From assembly GCF_964656455.1 (NCBI RefSeq), contig NC_135720.1, positions 54,028,598 to 54,092,597 of the forward strand: DNA of 64,000 nt. Direction: 5' to 3'. This DNA comes from Halichoerus grypus. Its lineage: Eukaryota; Chordata; Mammalia; Carnivora; Phocidae. The notes under the pieces are model-generated. The model worked only from the letters and a program-made list of their open reading frames with translations. It ran no database searches and was not told the origin of the DNA. Shown one piece after another: positions 23,205 through 35,544 of the stretch (its first letter is position 1; each line of letters starts with the position of its first letter). A program made the position numbers and the translations under genes.

Positions 23205-23345
23205 TTGACAGTGGGAGTAAGCTGCAGGAGAAGCTGGTGCCCTTTGTCTCAGATCTCACCATGCACCTGGCCCGGGAGTCAGAGAGACTGGAGGAGATCT
23301 GGAGGAACTGGAGTTGCTGCAGGCTCAGCTACCATTCACGCCTGC
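23205..23345 (+). pseudogene. Apolipoprotein A-IV-like helical remnant (tentative)
   Basis: One plus-strand frame from about 23,222 reads LQEKLVPFVSDLTMHLAR and continues ESERLEEI. After a single frame change at about 23,303, an adjacent frame continues LEELELLQAQL. This resembles an amphipathic repeat of apolipoprotein A-IV, which from memory has an EKLVPF...LA(K/R)(D/E)SE(K/R)L(K/E)E...ELEELRARL pattern. A TTTCAG precedes it. No other apolipoprotein exon, signal peptide or further repeat is seen. The flanking 'gggaaatgtagtccgaactt' has the style of an old LTR or DNA transposon, so the match could be coincidence inside a repeat. Not a functional gene on this evidence. Confidence 0.3.
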
Positions 23346-23489
23346 TTCCCAAGCCTCTTGTGGCACATGTTATCTGGCAGAAATACACAGAGAGAATTCT
23401 GGGAAATGTAGTCCGAACTTAGCTAAGTTGACATGGTACAAATGTCCCACACAGTTCCACAGCTGCACAGAGACAGAGGAGGAGGAGGA

Positions 23490-24075
23490 TCTTTGCAGCA
23501 CCACAATAGTGACCAATAGGAAACATCCTAACTGTCCATCAGTAGGAAATGGGCCCATAGAATTGTACAAAGCCTTAAAAGAATGAATCAGATCTGATCT
23601 TTTTTTTTTTTTTTAAAGATTTTATTTATTTATTTGACAGGGAGAGACAGCGAGGGAGGGAACACAAGCAGGGGGGAATGGCAGAGGGAGAAGCAGGCCT
23701 CCCACCGAGCAGAGAGCCCGTTGCGGGGCTCCATCCCAGGACCCTGGGATCACGACCTGAGCCGAAGGCAGACACTTAACGACTGAGCCACCCAGGTGCC
23801 CCCCCAGATCTGATCTTATATACAAAACAAACATCGATAGATCTTAGAAACACAATGTTAAGAGGAAAAATAGCAAGTTGCAGAATGGCATGAATAATGT
23901 GATACCATTTGTATAAATTAGAAAAGCAAAGAAAATAACACCACATATGGCTTATGAGAAAAAATGAAAGAAAGGATACACCACAAACTCAAAGGAATGT
24001 TGGTGTCTGAGGGGAAGTGAATGGGTTTAGAAATGGTGGGAAATTTAGAACTATTTTTAACATTCTCTCTCTTTT
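23490..24075 (+). mobile_element. Old LINE-1 3' fragment, sense
   Basis: 'catcctaactgtccatcagt', 'agaaacacaatgttaagagg', 'gcatgaataatgtgatacca' and 'tggtgtctgaggggaagtga' follow the end of ORF2 and 3' UTR of an L1M-type element. A CAN-SINE at 23,601-23,804 splits it. Confidence 0.7.
23589..23817 (-). mobile_element. CAN-SINE with 13-bp TSD
   Basis: Element about 23,601-23,804, reversed tail of about 17 T, ending CCACCCAGGTGCCC. CAGATCTGATCTT flanks it on both sides (23,589-23,601 and 23,805-23,817). Confidence 0.95.
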
Positions 24076-25458
24076 CTCTTTTTAAAAGAAATAATAAATA
24101 GATTCATTACTTTTTTTAATGTGGTGTAATACAGATGGCATAAAATTTAGATATATTACCTTTGTAACTGAAAAGCTTCCTACGTTATTTTCATGTGCAG
24201 TGCTCTCATCGTGAGAATACAGTTATATACCCTACCCTACTCTGCTGAAAAGGGAAGAATACAAAGGGACAGAGCCAGGCAGATATTTGGAGGTAGGGAG
24301 TAGGGAGGGAATACTTCCCTTGTCTCCCTCTCTCCTTGCCAGGAGGGCTTCTAGTGAAACAGAAAAGCCAGGGGTTAAAGCTGAACATTGTGTCATCATC
24401 ACTGATATTCAAGGATTAGATCATTATAGCTAGCCAGTAGTGTTGGATTGTTGGTTTGCTTGTTATAATTTGTCTTTCTGAGCTGTGTTGCTAGGTTGAA
24501 TGGAAAGAGTTCCCTTTTATGAGTGAGGGAAAGCAGACAGAAGGGCAGGGTGGGTAGTCTCACAACATGCAACTGTATCAACCACCCACTTTGCTTCTAC
24601 TGATTGTCACTAATTTGAAAACATGTCTGGGAATTCCATTGGTGGATACTTTTTGTGTGCTGCTGTATTTATTTTAGGAACATCCTAATCCTGAAGAAGA
24701 CAAGTCAGGATTTCTTCCTTCAGTCAGCCAGCAAGCACACAGAATGGAAAGCAAAGAATTTGGCATTGGGTAAAATCTCTTTCTGCAGCCAAATGGTGGG
24801 CATTTATAGGTTCAGGAACCTGCTCATTTCCTTGTATATGGAGCTTGCCCCGATCACCTTGGCCAGAAGTGATTTTTCTTTTTCTGAACTCCTAGGGGCA
24901 TGTTCGTATCTCTGTTGTGACACTTACTACTTGAATTATATTCTTTGAATACATGTTATCTCTTCTGCAAGATTAAAACTCCTTGCATTCTGGAATGTCC
25001 CATTTATCATCACATTACCCACAGCACACTAGTACTGAGTGCTTGTGTTTAATACATGGTTAGGAAAAATATTTGTACAAAGAAGAAAGGGTCAGGAAAT
25101 TGATTTTGGTTCATTAAAAAGAATGTTTTCAGAGGCTTTTGCTGACTCTTCCAGTGAATGAAGAAATAAAAAAGGCAACAAATTAAAAATGATGAACACT
25201 TGATATGAATGTGTTCTGGAGACACAGATTCATTAAGTTGTTACTTATTGTCATCAATATGTCCATTATCACTGAAAATAAAATAAAACAAATCCACACA
25301 TTTTTAGAGATGAAAGTATTTTCTAATTATTTTCTTTACAATCGTAATACTGCTTTGTAAAACTGCATCATGATCTCCTTATCTCCATTTCAGTGTTTCT
25401 TCTAATTCAATCCCTATTTCCTCATGCTCTAAACTGTTAAAATAAAGTCAGTGGCCAT
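24076..25458. other. Unassigned sequence
   Basis: AT-rich; no repeat family, exon or RNA gene recognised. Confidence 0.4.
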
Positions 25459-25656
25459 TTTTAAAAAAAGATTTTATTTATTTATTTGACATAGAGAGAC
25501 ACAGTGAGAGAGGGAACACAAGCAGGGAGTGGGAGAGGGAGAAGCAGGCTTCCCGCGGAGCAGGGAGCCCGATGTGGGGCTCGATCCCAGGACCCCAAGA
25601 TCAGGACCCGAGCCAAAGGCAGACGCTTAACTGACTGAGCCACCCAGGTGCCCCCC
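25459..25656 (-). mobile_element. CAN-SINE
   Basis: Complete minus-strand element from TTAAAAAAAGATTTTATT to CACCCAGGTGCCCCCC. No clear target duplication. Confidence 0.92.
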
Positions 25657-25659
25657 AAG

Positions 25660-26290
25660 CTCTCTGTTATCTCAGGCCATCTCTCATATTTGCTGATCTT
25701 CGCTGCCTCTTGCCTATCACAACAGGTTCTTATCTGGTTGTCCAATGCCACTCATTCAGGAAAATAGTCCACATTCACTCTAAAGTCTAAACTCTTTAAT
25801 TATGGGGTTTGAGCTTTTCATGATCTGGCTCCAAGCTCCATGTCTTATTTCATCTTCTGTCTTACTACTCCCACTCACCCTGGTTCCAGCAAACTGGGGT
25901 TGCACACAGGCGCAGCACGGTGATTCGGCACGACGTGTGGAATACCAATCATGTACCAGGTGTGGCATCCTGTGCTGTAAATGCAAAGGTGAAAAAGCAC
26001 CTTTCAGATCTTTAGGAGTTAGCATTCCAGCTGCGGAGAGACTTCGGCAAGGAGTAACCCTAGGACCTGCGGTAGGGACTGTAGAGGCAGCTGAGCGGTG
26101 TCAGAGGCCTGAGGTGTGGCACCCAACAGGAGGTGTGTGAGCTCTGCCTCATTTACTAGGCACTTAGCTATGTTGCATATGCATTGACTCTGTTCTTTCT
26201 GCATTCCATTTCTTGGCACAAGGTGATCCTTTAACTTTGAATATTCTTTCCTCTTCCTGTTCCTGCCTGGTAAAAACTTTCCTCAGTTTT
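25660..26290 (+). repeat. L2 fragments, sense (approximate)
   Basis: 'catgatctggctccaagctc', 'gcattccatttcttggcaca' and 'taagagctagctccaatact' fit the L2 3' region in the right order. The centre (about 25,890-26,150) is less clear. Confidence 0.5.
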
Positions 26291-27385
26291 AAGAGCTAGC
26301 TCCAATACTCATTCGATTGTGAAACATGCCCTGCAGCTTCTGGTGCTGTTCTAGTTCTCGCTTTTCACCTTTGTATAGTAGTAATATGTTGTACTCCCCT
26401 TGTAGGCAGGAACCACGACTTCCTGGGCACTTCGCCCGTAGTAGGTTTCCATGAAAAAAAAATTTTTTTTGAATAAGCAATAGACATCCCTTACTGCCTA
26501 ACTCCTACATATCCAGGAGAATTTTTCAAAGGTAAAAAGTGAGAGAATAGGCAACCTTGGTTATTTGTTACATAACTCAGATATGTTAGAGTGAGATGTT
26601 GGTGCAGCCACTAATGACTCTCAGCCAGGGCTAAGGGGGAGCTGGAGGAAACAGGACTCTGCTCTCCTAGCACCTGCCATGGGCCAAAAGGAGCCGCTTC
26701 TGGGGGTTTTAGTTTCTCCCCTGTTTGTAGAAGGCCATTTCCCTTTCATATAGAACGTCATTGAAGGCTGCAAGTAAATTTATTCGTACACAATATCTGT
26801 GTCTTTAAGGTTATCATCCGAAGGTACCTTAAAAATATCTATGTGTTTATATATTTCCTATTTCTTATAAAGCATACATGAAGAAAGAAATGTAAATAAA
26901 ATAAATTAACTGTTGCATTTACATAGTGTGACACAGACCACTTACCCAAATGAAAAAAAGAAGAATCACTTTCAATTATTTCTCTTGAATTTTGAGCTTA
27001 TTTATACTGTAATGTATAGCAAGATATTTAACTTCTTCTTCCATTTCCCTTGTATTACATTATGTTTTATCCATGCACCATAAAAGAAATCCATGTACTT
27101 GATTAAATCAGTCTACCTCTGAGGTTTTCTGTTACTTGGGGATTGAGAGGAGTTAGGTATAGGAATTCATGGATGGTTGTTGATTCACAGGTACAGGTGA
27201 CATGTTTTCTGAGACAAACTCAGTTCAGTTGGAGTAAGATTGCTGTGGTGACAATGAGGTGGACTATTTGCCATCAGGACACATGGCAGCTCTTCTCATG
27301 GCTTCTGGCCAGGGCACACAATGTCTCCTGCTTGCGCTGTGCCCCACTTCTCCTCTCCAGGAATGTCCTATCTCTGTTCCTGGCA
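26290..27385. other. Unassigned sequence
   Basis: No family or exon recognised. Confidence 0.4.
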
Positions 27386-27990
27386 TAGTCATCTCCTGAT
27401 TATCCAATCCAGTCCTCTGGGAGTCAGCTTAGGTCACCTCTTATCTGTCTCTCCATCCACTCTTCCATCAATCAATTTCTTTTAATCATCCTCACATCTC
27501 CTCTCTTCTTTGTGTCCTCATTGCCCCAGACTTTGCTCACATCCTTACCATTTTTGGGTGGATTTCTGCAATAGCTTCAGAGTCGTATCCCTCTGTCTCT
27601 TAACTTTTCCCTTCCCCAATTTATCACCCCTTCTACTGCCAGAGTTGTTTTCTTAAATAAAAGAAAAAAAAAAGGCATATAGGATAATGTCTCTCTGTCA
27701 CTTGCTATCCTCCCAGGATAAAGACCTTTATTAGCTGGCCCTTTTCTGTTTCTGCAGGGCATGACCTGCCACTTCCCCAAGTGCGCCTTTGCCCTGTCAT
27801 GCTAGGTTACTTTTAGTTCCCCACCTGTGCTCTCTTGTGCTCCTGTCTCCTGTCACCGTTCCCTTCTTGGATGGTTCCTTCTCTACTATGTGTCTGGCTA
27901 AGGCTGATTTTTTTCTTCAGGATCAACTCTAAGGATTACTTGATATGCTCTGAAATACATGACTTCATGAAATGTTTGGATAAATTAAAG
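27385..27990 (+). repeat. L2 fragment, sense
   Basis: 'gatttctgcaatagcttcag', 'actgccagagttgttttctt' and 'aggatcaactctaaggatta' follow the L2 consensus. An A-rich insertion occurs at about 27,660-27,675. Confidence 0.6.
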
Positions 27991-28076
27991 GAAAATATCT
28001 CATAACTTGAAACAAAAATTTCTTCTGGAATTCTTCCCGGGTTAAATTAGGTGCCACTGGGTTTCTGTGGCAGATG

Positions 28077-28079
<3 letters not shown>

Positions 28080-28112
<33 letters not shown>
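28080..28112. repeat. (AC)16 microsatellite
   Basis: Pure AC dinucleotide run, likely polymorphic. Confidence 0.95.
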
Positions 28113-28115
<3 letters not shown>

Positions 28116-28328
28116 TATTTCATATTGAGGTAAAAATTTTGGTAGATGCATCTGTATCATCCCGTGGTCTATGAGGGTGAGGTTTATGGTATGTTAATCC
28201 CTATATCCTTAGGACCCTGCAGAATGTCAGGGAGTGTAGTGTTCTACAACAGACTTTGGAATGAGTGAGTAAACACTGAGATGTTATGAGACAGTTAATA
28301 CATGAATGGAGGACTCGTGCTCAGATCC

Positions 28329-28900
28329 TGTGCCGGAGTCCAGCTCCAGCCGGGGTGGGCCTCTCGTAGGAAAGGACCCCGTCGGCGAATGAGGAGACAC
28401 AGACACAGGATCAGGTTGCAAGCATCTCCTCCTGACAGCCTCGGAGGAACTTTATTTATATGTTAGGATATTTTTGTTTTTCCATACTTTCGTAACATGT
28501 GATTATGTTTTTTCACAATTGATTGAGATAATCTTAGATCATTTTTTGGATTACAGACATAGCCTTCTTTCATTTTTCCTTTGTAATGATTAACATGACC
28601 TTTATTGATTTCCGCTTATTGACTTTCGCTAAAACTAAAAAACAGTACGCAAAGAGAAAGGTGCTAGACAGAGCGTGACCGTCTTGTTATTTTGTTCTAT
28701 AGAAACTAATTCTTCGTGGAATTAGTTTCATTATGATTGCTTAGATAGGTGTAAGTAAGATGAGTAGTCACTTTATCATGAAACCCCAGAAATATTCCCA
28801 CAATTATAAAGATTGCCATAAACAAAATGAAAGAGAAGAGCAGGAGCCAGCTGTGGAGTCTCCTGTTTTCAGGATCGTCCCCCATACTTGGACCTTGTCA
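28329..28900 (-). mobile_element. Endogenous retrovirus LTR (class II-like), minus strand
   Basis: On the minus strand, an AATAAA signal (about 28,449-28,454) is followed by a CpG-containing R-U5-like segment of about 125 bp with TGTGTCTGTGTCTCC and CGCCGACGGGG motifs, ending ...CCGGCACA at 28,329. That is the layout of a retroviral LTR 3' half with a CA terminus. The U3 side runs to higher coordinates, and its start is not resolved (28,870 to about 29,000 are possible). No gag, pol or env remains are seen beside it, so it is probably a solo or truncated LTR. Confidence 0.6.
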
Positions 28901-29040
28901 AACAGCATGAGTAGCTTGGCTCGCGCCAATCCTGCATTCATCTTCCTTCTTTCTCCTGCTACTTATACAGTGAAATATCAAGAAGTTCTCTACATTTTGA
29001 AATTCTCCCTACTGCATCACAGCATGAAATAGGAGAGAGT

Positions 29041-29345
29041 GTATTAGTTTCCAGGTGCAAATAACTTGAACTCCTAATCCAATTGGCTTAAAAGATTAGT
29101 AATTTATTATTTTAAACTATAGAACATTCAAGAGAAGTAGGGCAATTTTAGAGTTGGTCAGTTCAGTGGCTCAATAGTGTCACCAGGGATCCAGGTTCCA
29201 TGTTTCTGTTCTGCTATTTTCATCCAAGTGGCCTAGCTTCCCTTGCAGTGGCAAGACAGCCATGGTAGTTTCACAATCCCTTTGAGGTACAACAACAGGT
29301 AGGGGCAGAAATGGGATCTTATTGACCAGATCTAGGTCACGTGTC
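29041..29345 (+). repeat. Ancient LTR/MaLR-like relic, family unresolved
   Basis: Opens TGTATTAGTTTCCAGG and contains 'ggctcaatagtgtcaccagg' and 'gatccaggttccatgtttct', an order seen in old mammalian repeats. No terminal CA or target duplication could be fixed. Confidence 0.4.
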
Positions 29346-31475
29346 GTTTCCTAATCTCGTCATTCAGTACTATGCATGCCAAAGACTAAACAAAGTTCAC
29401 CCCTTAGACCTGGGCCTTTACTTAGGAATAGTGTGGGTACCTGAACAAAATCACGGGAGGAAGAAAGGGCAATGGCCAGTGGGAGGAGTTTCCAGTATTG
29501 TCTTATTGTTTCCCATACATAACAACAACAACAAACACTCTCTTTCATTTGAGAGGCTGGGTCAACAGTTGCCTTCATTAAGGATATTGTTTTCAGCTTA
29601 TACCTCTTAGTGGTGAAAAAATGCCAGGAGAAAACTGAAATCAATGGTGAATGTCCCGGAACAAAGAACAAATGTTACTCCCTGGAAAGAAACTTTTTGA
29701 TGTTATAAACCTAGCTGCTTTTATTCTTTAGCTTCCAAAATCCATAAAAATGCTCCTAAGCAAAGTTAACTTCCAAGTCCATAAAAATGTGATTTATCAT
29801 TTACAGCATGACATTTATAGTATCCTTTTTTGGTCCTGGCAAGGGGAAACTGAGAGAAAGGTGTGAAGACTCCTAGTCTTTGAAGATGACTAATGACATG
29901 GTATATGTTTACTTACATTCCTGAAATATAAGTATGCAATTGCATCCACTCAAGTCTAACTAACAGAGGAGGCCAAGTACAATTTAACTTATAATATAAA
30001 TAATAAAAATTTAAATATGCTGCCTTATAATTAGTGAAACACACATTATCAAACAGGAACTAAAGCTTGAATTTTGCTGTAAAACTGATTCTCAGTAGTG
30101 CCTAAGCTGCCTCCTAGTTGGTGTCATCATCTGTGTTTGTGATGTGCTTATAAGTATGTTGATGTGAGTTCTGCATTTCTGTATACCATCTTAAATACTT
30201 TTTTTTTTTTTTGGAATGAGGTGATTATAAATAAATATACATTGCTCAATTTCCAATTCCATGTGCATACCCTCGTCCACGTATTGTGAAAGTTTTTCTG
30301 GTATAATCTAATTCAGCTACAGACTTGAGCTCCACATTTTACAAAGCTGTGTGCTATTTGGCTACTTTTAAACAAAATACTTTGGCAGAGGGCTGAGTAA
30401 CTGTAGTGACTATGGGTAGATTCATATTGGGAGCATCCAGTCTGCTGATTTTGAAAGTTTTATTGTGGGAGGAAAATGGAGGCTGGAGAGAATGATTGGC
30501 TTTTGCTTTAATTAGCCAGGTAATTACCTCAACTCTCAGTTTTACATTATCTGTATTGATACTGACTCTACGCAAAGAGTAAAAGCCAATCAATGAATCA
30601 ATCCACAAAGAAGTGTTTAAGTGCTCAAGGTTATATTAGGTGAACAGAATTGTGTAAGGGACTCAGGGTGATAAGCACTAGATACTTAAGTGAGTGCTAA
30701 GGAATAGAAAAAAAGTGTAATTTCCCTCAAGTGGCTTATGGGGGGCAGATGAGCATGTTTCACATGAAAACAATTTGGGAACAATATAAGACAGTGAGAA
30801 ATTTCATGCAGTGGTACACGTAAGTCCCATGGGCCTGAGTTAGGGCAGTATCAGTAAGAACAGAGTAGCTGGGTTTGAAAGTTTTATGGGATCTGGGTCC
30901 AGTGGTGCACTTGTTGGATTGACTTCTGTGTCCTAAAGTATAATGGGGATGTGTCCCAGTAACATTAGGATGTTTGAAAATCACCTGCACGAGGACACAT
31001 TTCCTAACTCAATCAAGGAGTTATTTTGCTCTTTTTACCAACAAAGAGGTAGGGAAAGATGCTGTGATAATAAATCCAGCACTTCCTTGTTTATAGTGTG
31101 TTGCTAAGTAGAGCTTAAATATGTTAGATGTGTGTGTGTATTTTGCTAGGAACATAAAAATAAGAAAAAGAAGTAAATCTATATACTTCCATAAGATATT
31201 TAATAAGTTTTTTACAAATGGGTTGGCCAGAAAGAGTGGGATAGTTGAGTAGATTATCAAGAAATACAAATAAATTTTGAAGGCTTTTAAAGGGTTCAAA
31301 AAAGTACTTTGAAAAAGTGACTTTGTACCTCGGCTTTGCCAGGGGGAAGACTCCGGAACATAGAAAAGAAGACAAAAAAAAATCCCTGTGTTGTACCCAC
31401 AATACAGAGCAATAGAGAGAAAGTAAAGGAAAATATTGTTCCCTCCCCCACCGCCCCTTTTTCTTAAAGTGGGCT
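29346..31475. other. Unassigned sequence
   Basis: About 2.1 kb, AT-rich. No repeat family, exon or RNA gene was recognised with confidence. Confidence 0.35.
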
Positions 31476-31476
31476 T

Positions 31477-31541
31477 CAGGGCCAGCCTGGAGCCCGACGT
31501 GGGGCTTAAACTCAAGACCCTGAGATCAAGACCAGAGCCGA
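31477..31541 (-). mobile_element. Older CAN-SINE fragment
   Basis: 'ggagcccgacgtggggctta', then 'ctcaagaccctgagatcaag' is the reversed head of an older subfamily with the GAGATCAAG duplication. It was cut by the next SINE. Confidence 0.7.
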
Positions 31542-31744
31542 GATTTTTTTTTTTTAAAGATTTTATTTATTTATTTGACAGAGAGAGACACAGCGAGAGA
31601 GGGAACACAAGCAGGGGGAGTGGGAGAGGGAGAAGCAGGCTTCTGGTAGAGCAGGGAGCCCGATGCGGGGCTGGATCCCAGGACCCTGGGATCATGACCT
31701 GAGCCGAAGGCAGACGCTTAACCAACTGAGCCACCCAGGCGCCC
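31542..31744 (-). mobile_element. CAN-SINE inserted into the older SINE
   Basis: Complete minus-strand element ending CCACCCAGGCGCCCC. Flanks 'gagccgagattttt' and 'ggagcagagattttt' are probably a mutated target duplication. Confidence 0.92.
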
Positions 31745-32745
31745 CTGGAGCAGAGATTTTTAAAGATGGAAAGCTTCTAAGAGAAGACATGAAAAAAGCA
31801 ATGTCATAGTATGTAGATACATTCCTTAGAAAAAATGTTCTCTTCTACTCCTTCAGGAAATTCAGTAGAAAGAGGAACCAAAATAAAGAAGGGAACGTGC
31901 CTTTTGAAAAACTAAGTAAGTTGATCTTGATTACTCATATTTAAGAGCTGCAAGAACACCAGCACTTTGTAGTACAAGCACTGTACTGATTATTTTTCAG
32001 AACTTATTTATAATAGAAAATATATCTAGAATTTAGAAAAAGTATGACCCTTAAAAGTGTGCCATTAGGGAAAAAAGTAATCATGGGTTTAATCTTCTAA
32101 GAGTTTAAAGAAGCCCTGGGTAGTGACAGCCCGGTTGTAAGTGTGTTCAGACTATCTTATCTCTTACTGTGGTAGGGTAATGGGATTGGGAGGGCAAAAG
32201 GAAATGACAGATTTTATCTATATTGATTTTAACAAGAATTTTGGTTTTGTTTCTCCACAATGAAATTGGGAAGTGCAATTGGCCCTTCAACTTTTTGCAT
32301 CCATGGATTCATTGTTTAGGACAAAAGATGCAAGGGAATGCCTTCTTTAACAATCATTAACAACTGCTTATAAATATCTGAATATATGCTGATTTGGGGC
32401 TGCAGAGAGAGATAAAGCCTAGTCTTTGCCCTTCAGGGGGTTTATAATCTAGGGGGTGAGAGACCAACATAAACAAGTAACAATGTAAAGGAGCATATAT
32501 TGAACTTCATTTGTATGGTAAATAGTAAATGGCACCTTGAAGAAATAACTTTTCTTTAATTAAAGACTGTTACCCTTTCAAGCCTCTACAAAAGATGTTG
32601 CATTTTTACTAACTTTTACAGATAAATTACTAATTTGTGCTAGAAATATGGTTATAAGAAAAAATCAACAGCATAAGAGATCAAAACAGCAGGCTCTTGG
32701 AGGGTATTGGGGATGATGTTGGCATTCCCATTCTGTACTTCTCTA
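31745..32745. other. Unassigned sequence
   Basis: Nothing recognised with confidence. Confidence 0.4.
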
Positions 32746-32748
32746 GAA

Positions 32749-32912
32749 CAGTGCTTCTGAGACTTCAGTGTGCAAGGAATCACCTGGGATCTTGTTAAAA
32801 GGAAAATTCTGAGTCAGTAGTTAGTGGGGGATCCAAGAATCTGCATTTCTAGCAAGATCCCAGGTGCTACTGGTGCTGTTGGCCTGGGAACCAGACTTTG
32901 AGTAGTAGCCAG
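32749..32912 (+). mobile_element. MER5A-type hAT-Charlie fossil
   Basis: 'cttcagtgtgcaaggaatca', 'cctgggatcttgttaaaagg', 'aatctgcatttctagcaaga', 'tcccaggtgctactggtgct' follow the MER5A non-autonomous transposon almost end to end. Confidence 0.8.
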
Positions 32913-33604
32913 GGCTAGACCATACTGAATTTACAAATACCAGACATAGAAATCACCAGGCCTGTTATATAAGTCCATGTTGGTTGGCCTCTTGAATCCT
33001 CAGACCAAAGAACATAGGAAACTTTGAGTCAGAGATACAATTAAGAGGAAATTAATCTTGCAAGAAGGGATGAAAGAAATGATTATCATGCAGCATTAAA
33101 AAAATGGAAACTGCAGGGTGATGTAAAAATGCATATAAAGTATAGACTGTTACACAGCTTTATTAGACCTGCATATGGTGGACATGCATTTTGGCAGGCT
33201 TGAATTAGATATAGAATAGAATTATTTCTCAATAAGGATACAACCTCCTAAATGGGGCATTTGAATGGCCCCCCCTTTATTTTCCCCCAGAAGGCTTTAA
33301 AGAAAGATGGTCACCCAAATGGGTTGCCTCAAATTAGACCTTCTCTAAATATTGAGAGATATTCTCAGTGTTCCTTCTAAGACCCTAAAAGTGGCATTGA
33401 ATCTGATTCCCACTTATGGCTTCCAAGTAGCAACTATTTACAGTGAAGGAATAGCAGGTGTGATTACACAAATCGTGTTCACTATCATTCAGTACAGTCA
33501 ATTTTCATGCTATTTCTTTTATTTCTGAATCCATCATATCCAACCTCTCTGCAGATCATTAGTTCTACAAATCCTTTTTTCTTAAAGAGAGATGATTTTA
33601 AAGT
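32913..33604. other. Unassigned sequence
   Basis: No family or exon recognised. Confidence 0.4.
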
Positions 33605-33820
33605 ATTTTATTTAAAAAATTTTTTAAATTTAAATTCAAGTTAGTTAACATAAAGTGTAGTATTAGTTTCAGGGCTAGAATTTAGTGATTTGTCACTTGC
33701 ATATAACACCCAGTGCTCATTGCATCAAGTGCCCTCCTTAATGCCCATCACCCAGTTACCCCATCCCCCACCCACCTCCCTTCCAGCAACCCTCAGTTTG
33801 TTTCCTAGAGTGAAGAATCT
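33605..33820 (-). mobile_element. Carnivoran LINE-1 3' UTR, antisense
   Basis: Reversed 3' UTR of the carnivoran LINE-1: 'agttagttaacataaagtgt', 'acacccagtgctcattgcat', 'cacccagttaccccatcccc', 'aaccctcagtttgtttccta'. Strongly 5' truncated (about 215 bp). Confidence 0.85.
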
Positions 33821-35062
33821 CTTGAGTCTCTTATGGTTTGCCTTAATGTCTTTTAAATATAATATTTCAGTGGTTTCAGATAGATCTGTAACTACAAAGG
33901 ACATAGGTGGGTCAGGGAAAGAGATTTTTTTTTTTTCTTTTCTTCTGTTTGTCCTGGTGATAAAATTCTTCACTCAGGTTAGGAAATCATGTATAATGAA
34001 AGTTTTATTTTTCTGCTGTCTGATTAATATCCTGGTTTTACAGAGTTAAAGCTGGTATTACATAGGATTCAGCAAAGTCTTATCAGCTAACCATATGCCC
34101 ATTTTTTTTTTTTTCCACAAACTTCAAAATGGTTCACAATCTTCTAGGCTAGGTGTTGGAATCTTTTTATTATTTTCCTCTTGTCCATTTCCCTCTAATT
34201 AGAATATCAATTAAATTCATACTTTTAATTTTAAGTATGGAGGATCTTGGAGGGGGGTGTGGTGGTTACTATTCTAAGTTGAATGCTTGGGGAAGACCTC
34301 TCTAATAAGGTGACATCTGAGCCATGAGGGAGAGTGCCATTAGGATATTTGGAGGAAGAGTGTTCTAGGCAGAGGGTAGAGGCAGTTGGAATTGGATGTG
34401 GCTTGTGTTCCACCTCAAATCCTCTCTTCCTATCACTTACTCCAGCCATTGCTGTGGTATCCATTCCCTCAGGCTTCAACTGGCTGCATAGAGGTATAAT
34501 CTAGTGCCTCCACTGGGGCCCAAGTCACTTACATTCCCATACTTTTGACTCCTGACCTGGGACTTCTGTGTTGCCACAACATGGGTGTCTGCAGAAACTC
34601 AGTCAATAGTCATGCATGCGTAACCCAGCTCTGCCAGAGGGTTTATGCCCATGGGGCTACCCTTGACCAACAGAAAACTGGAGCCTATAGGTAAATTCTA
34701 CTCCTTTTTTGTTTCCATGGTGGACAGTTGAAATGAATTTCGTAAGCTTTTTATAAGGATGATCCTGTGGGGTTGAGTACCTGTCTCCCACTGAGGTGAT
34801 CCCATCAATCATACATCTTTATTTTATTTTTATTTTTTTGACGCTGCACACTTAGCCTTTTTCCAAGTTCTGGGCGGTTGCAGGGAGGGAGAGAAGCACA
34901 GTTTCAGTGACATTCCTCATGGCCAGAGCTTGACCCAGTTTGCCCCGGGACTTGACAGCGCCCTGGGGAGCTGGAGAAGTTGGGGTGTAAAGGCTCGTAG
35001 TTCTCGAAGCCTCTGGGTGCCCCCTTTCCTAGTAAGTTTAAGAATGGGATAAAAAGGGTGGG
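33821..35062. other. Mostly unassigned; weak L2 antisense at 34,280-34,390
   Basis: 'ataaggtgacatctgagcca' and 'gaagagtgttctaggcagag' at 34,295-34,375 resemble antisense L2. The rest shows no recognised element. Confidence 0.4.
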
Positions 35063-35063
35063 G

Positions 35064-35182
35064 GGGACCTGGGTGGCTCAGTTGGTGAAGCGCCTGGCTC
35101 TTGATCTCAGCTCAGGTCTTGATCTCAGGGCCGTAAGTTCAAGCTGCACCTCGGGCTCTGTGTTGGGTGTGGAGCCTGGTTC
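35064..35182 (+). mobile_element. Old CAN-SINE, 3' truncated
   Basis: 'gacctgggtggctcagttgg' head and 'ctcttgatctcagctcaggt' middle of an older subfamily. The element ends near 'gtgtggagcctggttcc' without an A-tail. Confidence 0.75.
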
Positions 35183-35544
35183 CCAGGCAGAAAGTGGCAC
35201 AGATGCAGGAAATCGGTGCCAATTGAGAGAGCTGGTGCAGACTTTGACCTGGAAACATCACCCGCGCAGGCAGCTTCGTCCCTCTGCCTCCGTCCCGTGC
35301 CCAGCAGGAGGCAGCTCCCTGATGGAGACTGGTCCTGGGAGTGGAGACCGAGTCACCCTGCTGCCCTCTCTAGTGGTTCAGTAGGAGCAATCATGCATCT
35401 TTATATTTGCCTTCCTTCCTCCTATGACACTGCTTCTGTCCCTCCTGCTTTCTTCCCACAGAAACTACCATAAGCAAGCCTTGTCTCAGACTCTGCTCTT
35501 GGAGATACCAGGCTAAGGGACACTGCAAAGGCCCTGAAGAGGCT
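35183..35544. other. Unassigned sequence
   Basis: Nothing recognised. Confidence 0.4.

Noticed and set aside
28080..28112. AC run as a regulatory element
   Set aside because: Ordinary dinucleotide microsatellite with no further evidence.
31021..31515. 164-codon minus-strand frame as a membrane-protein gene
   Set aside because: It is hydrophobic because of AT-rich composition, runs into a SINE fragment at its start, and has no recognisable family.
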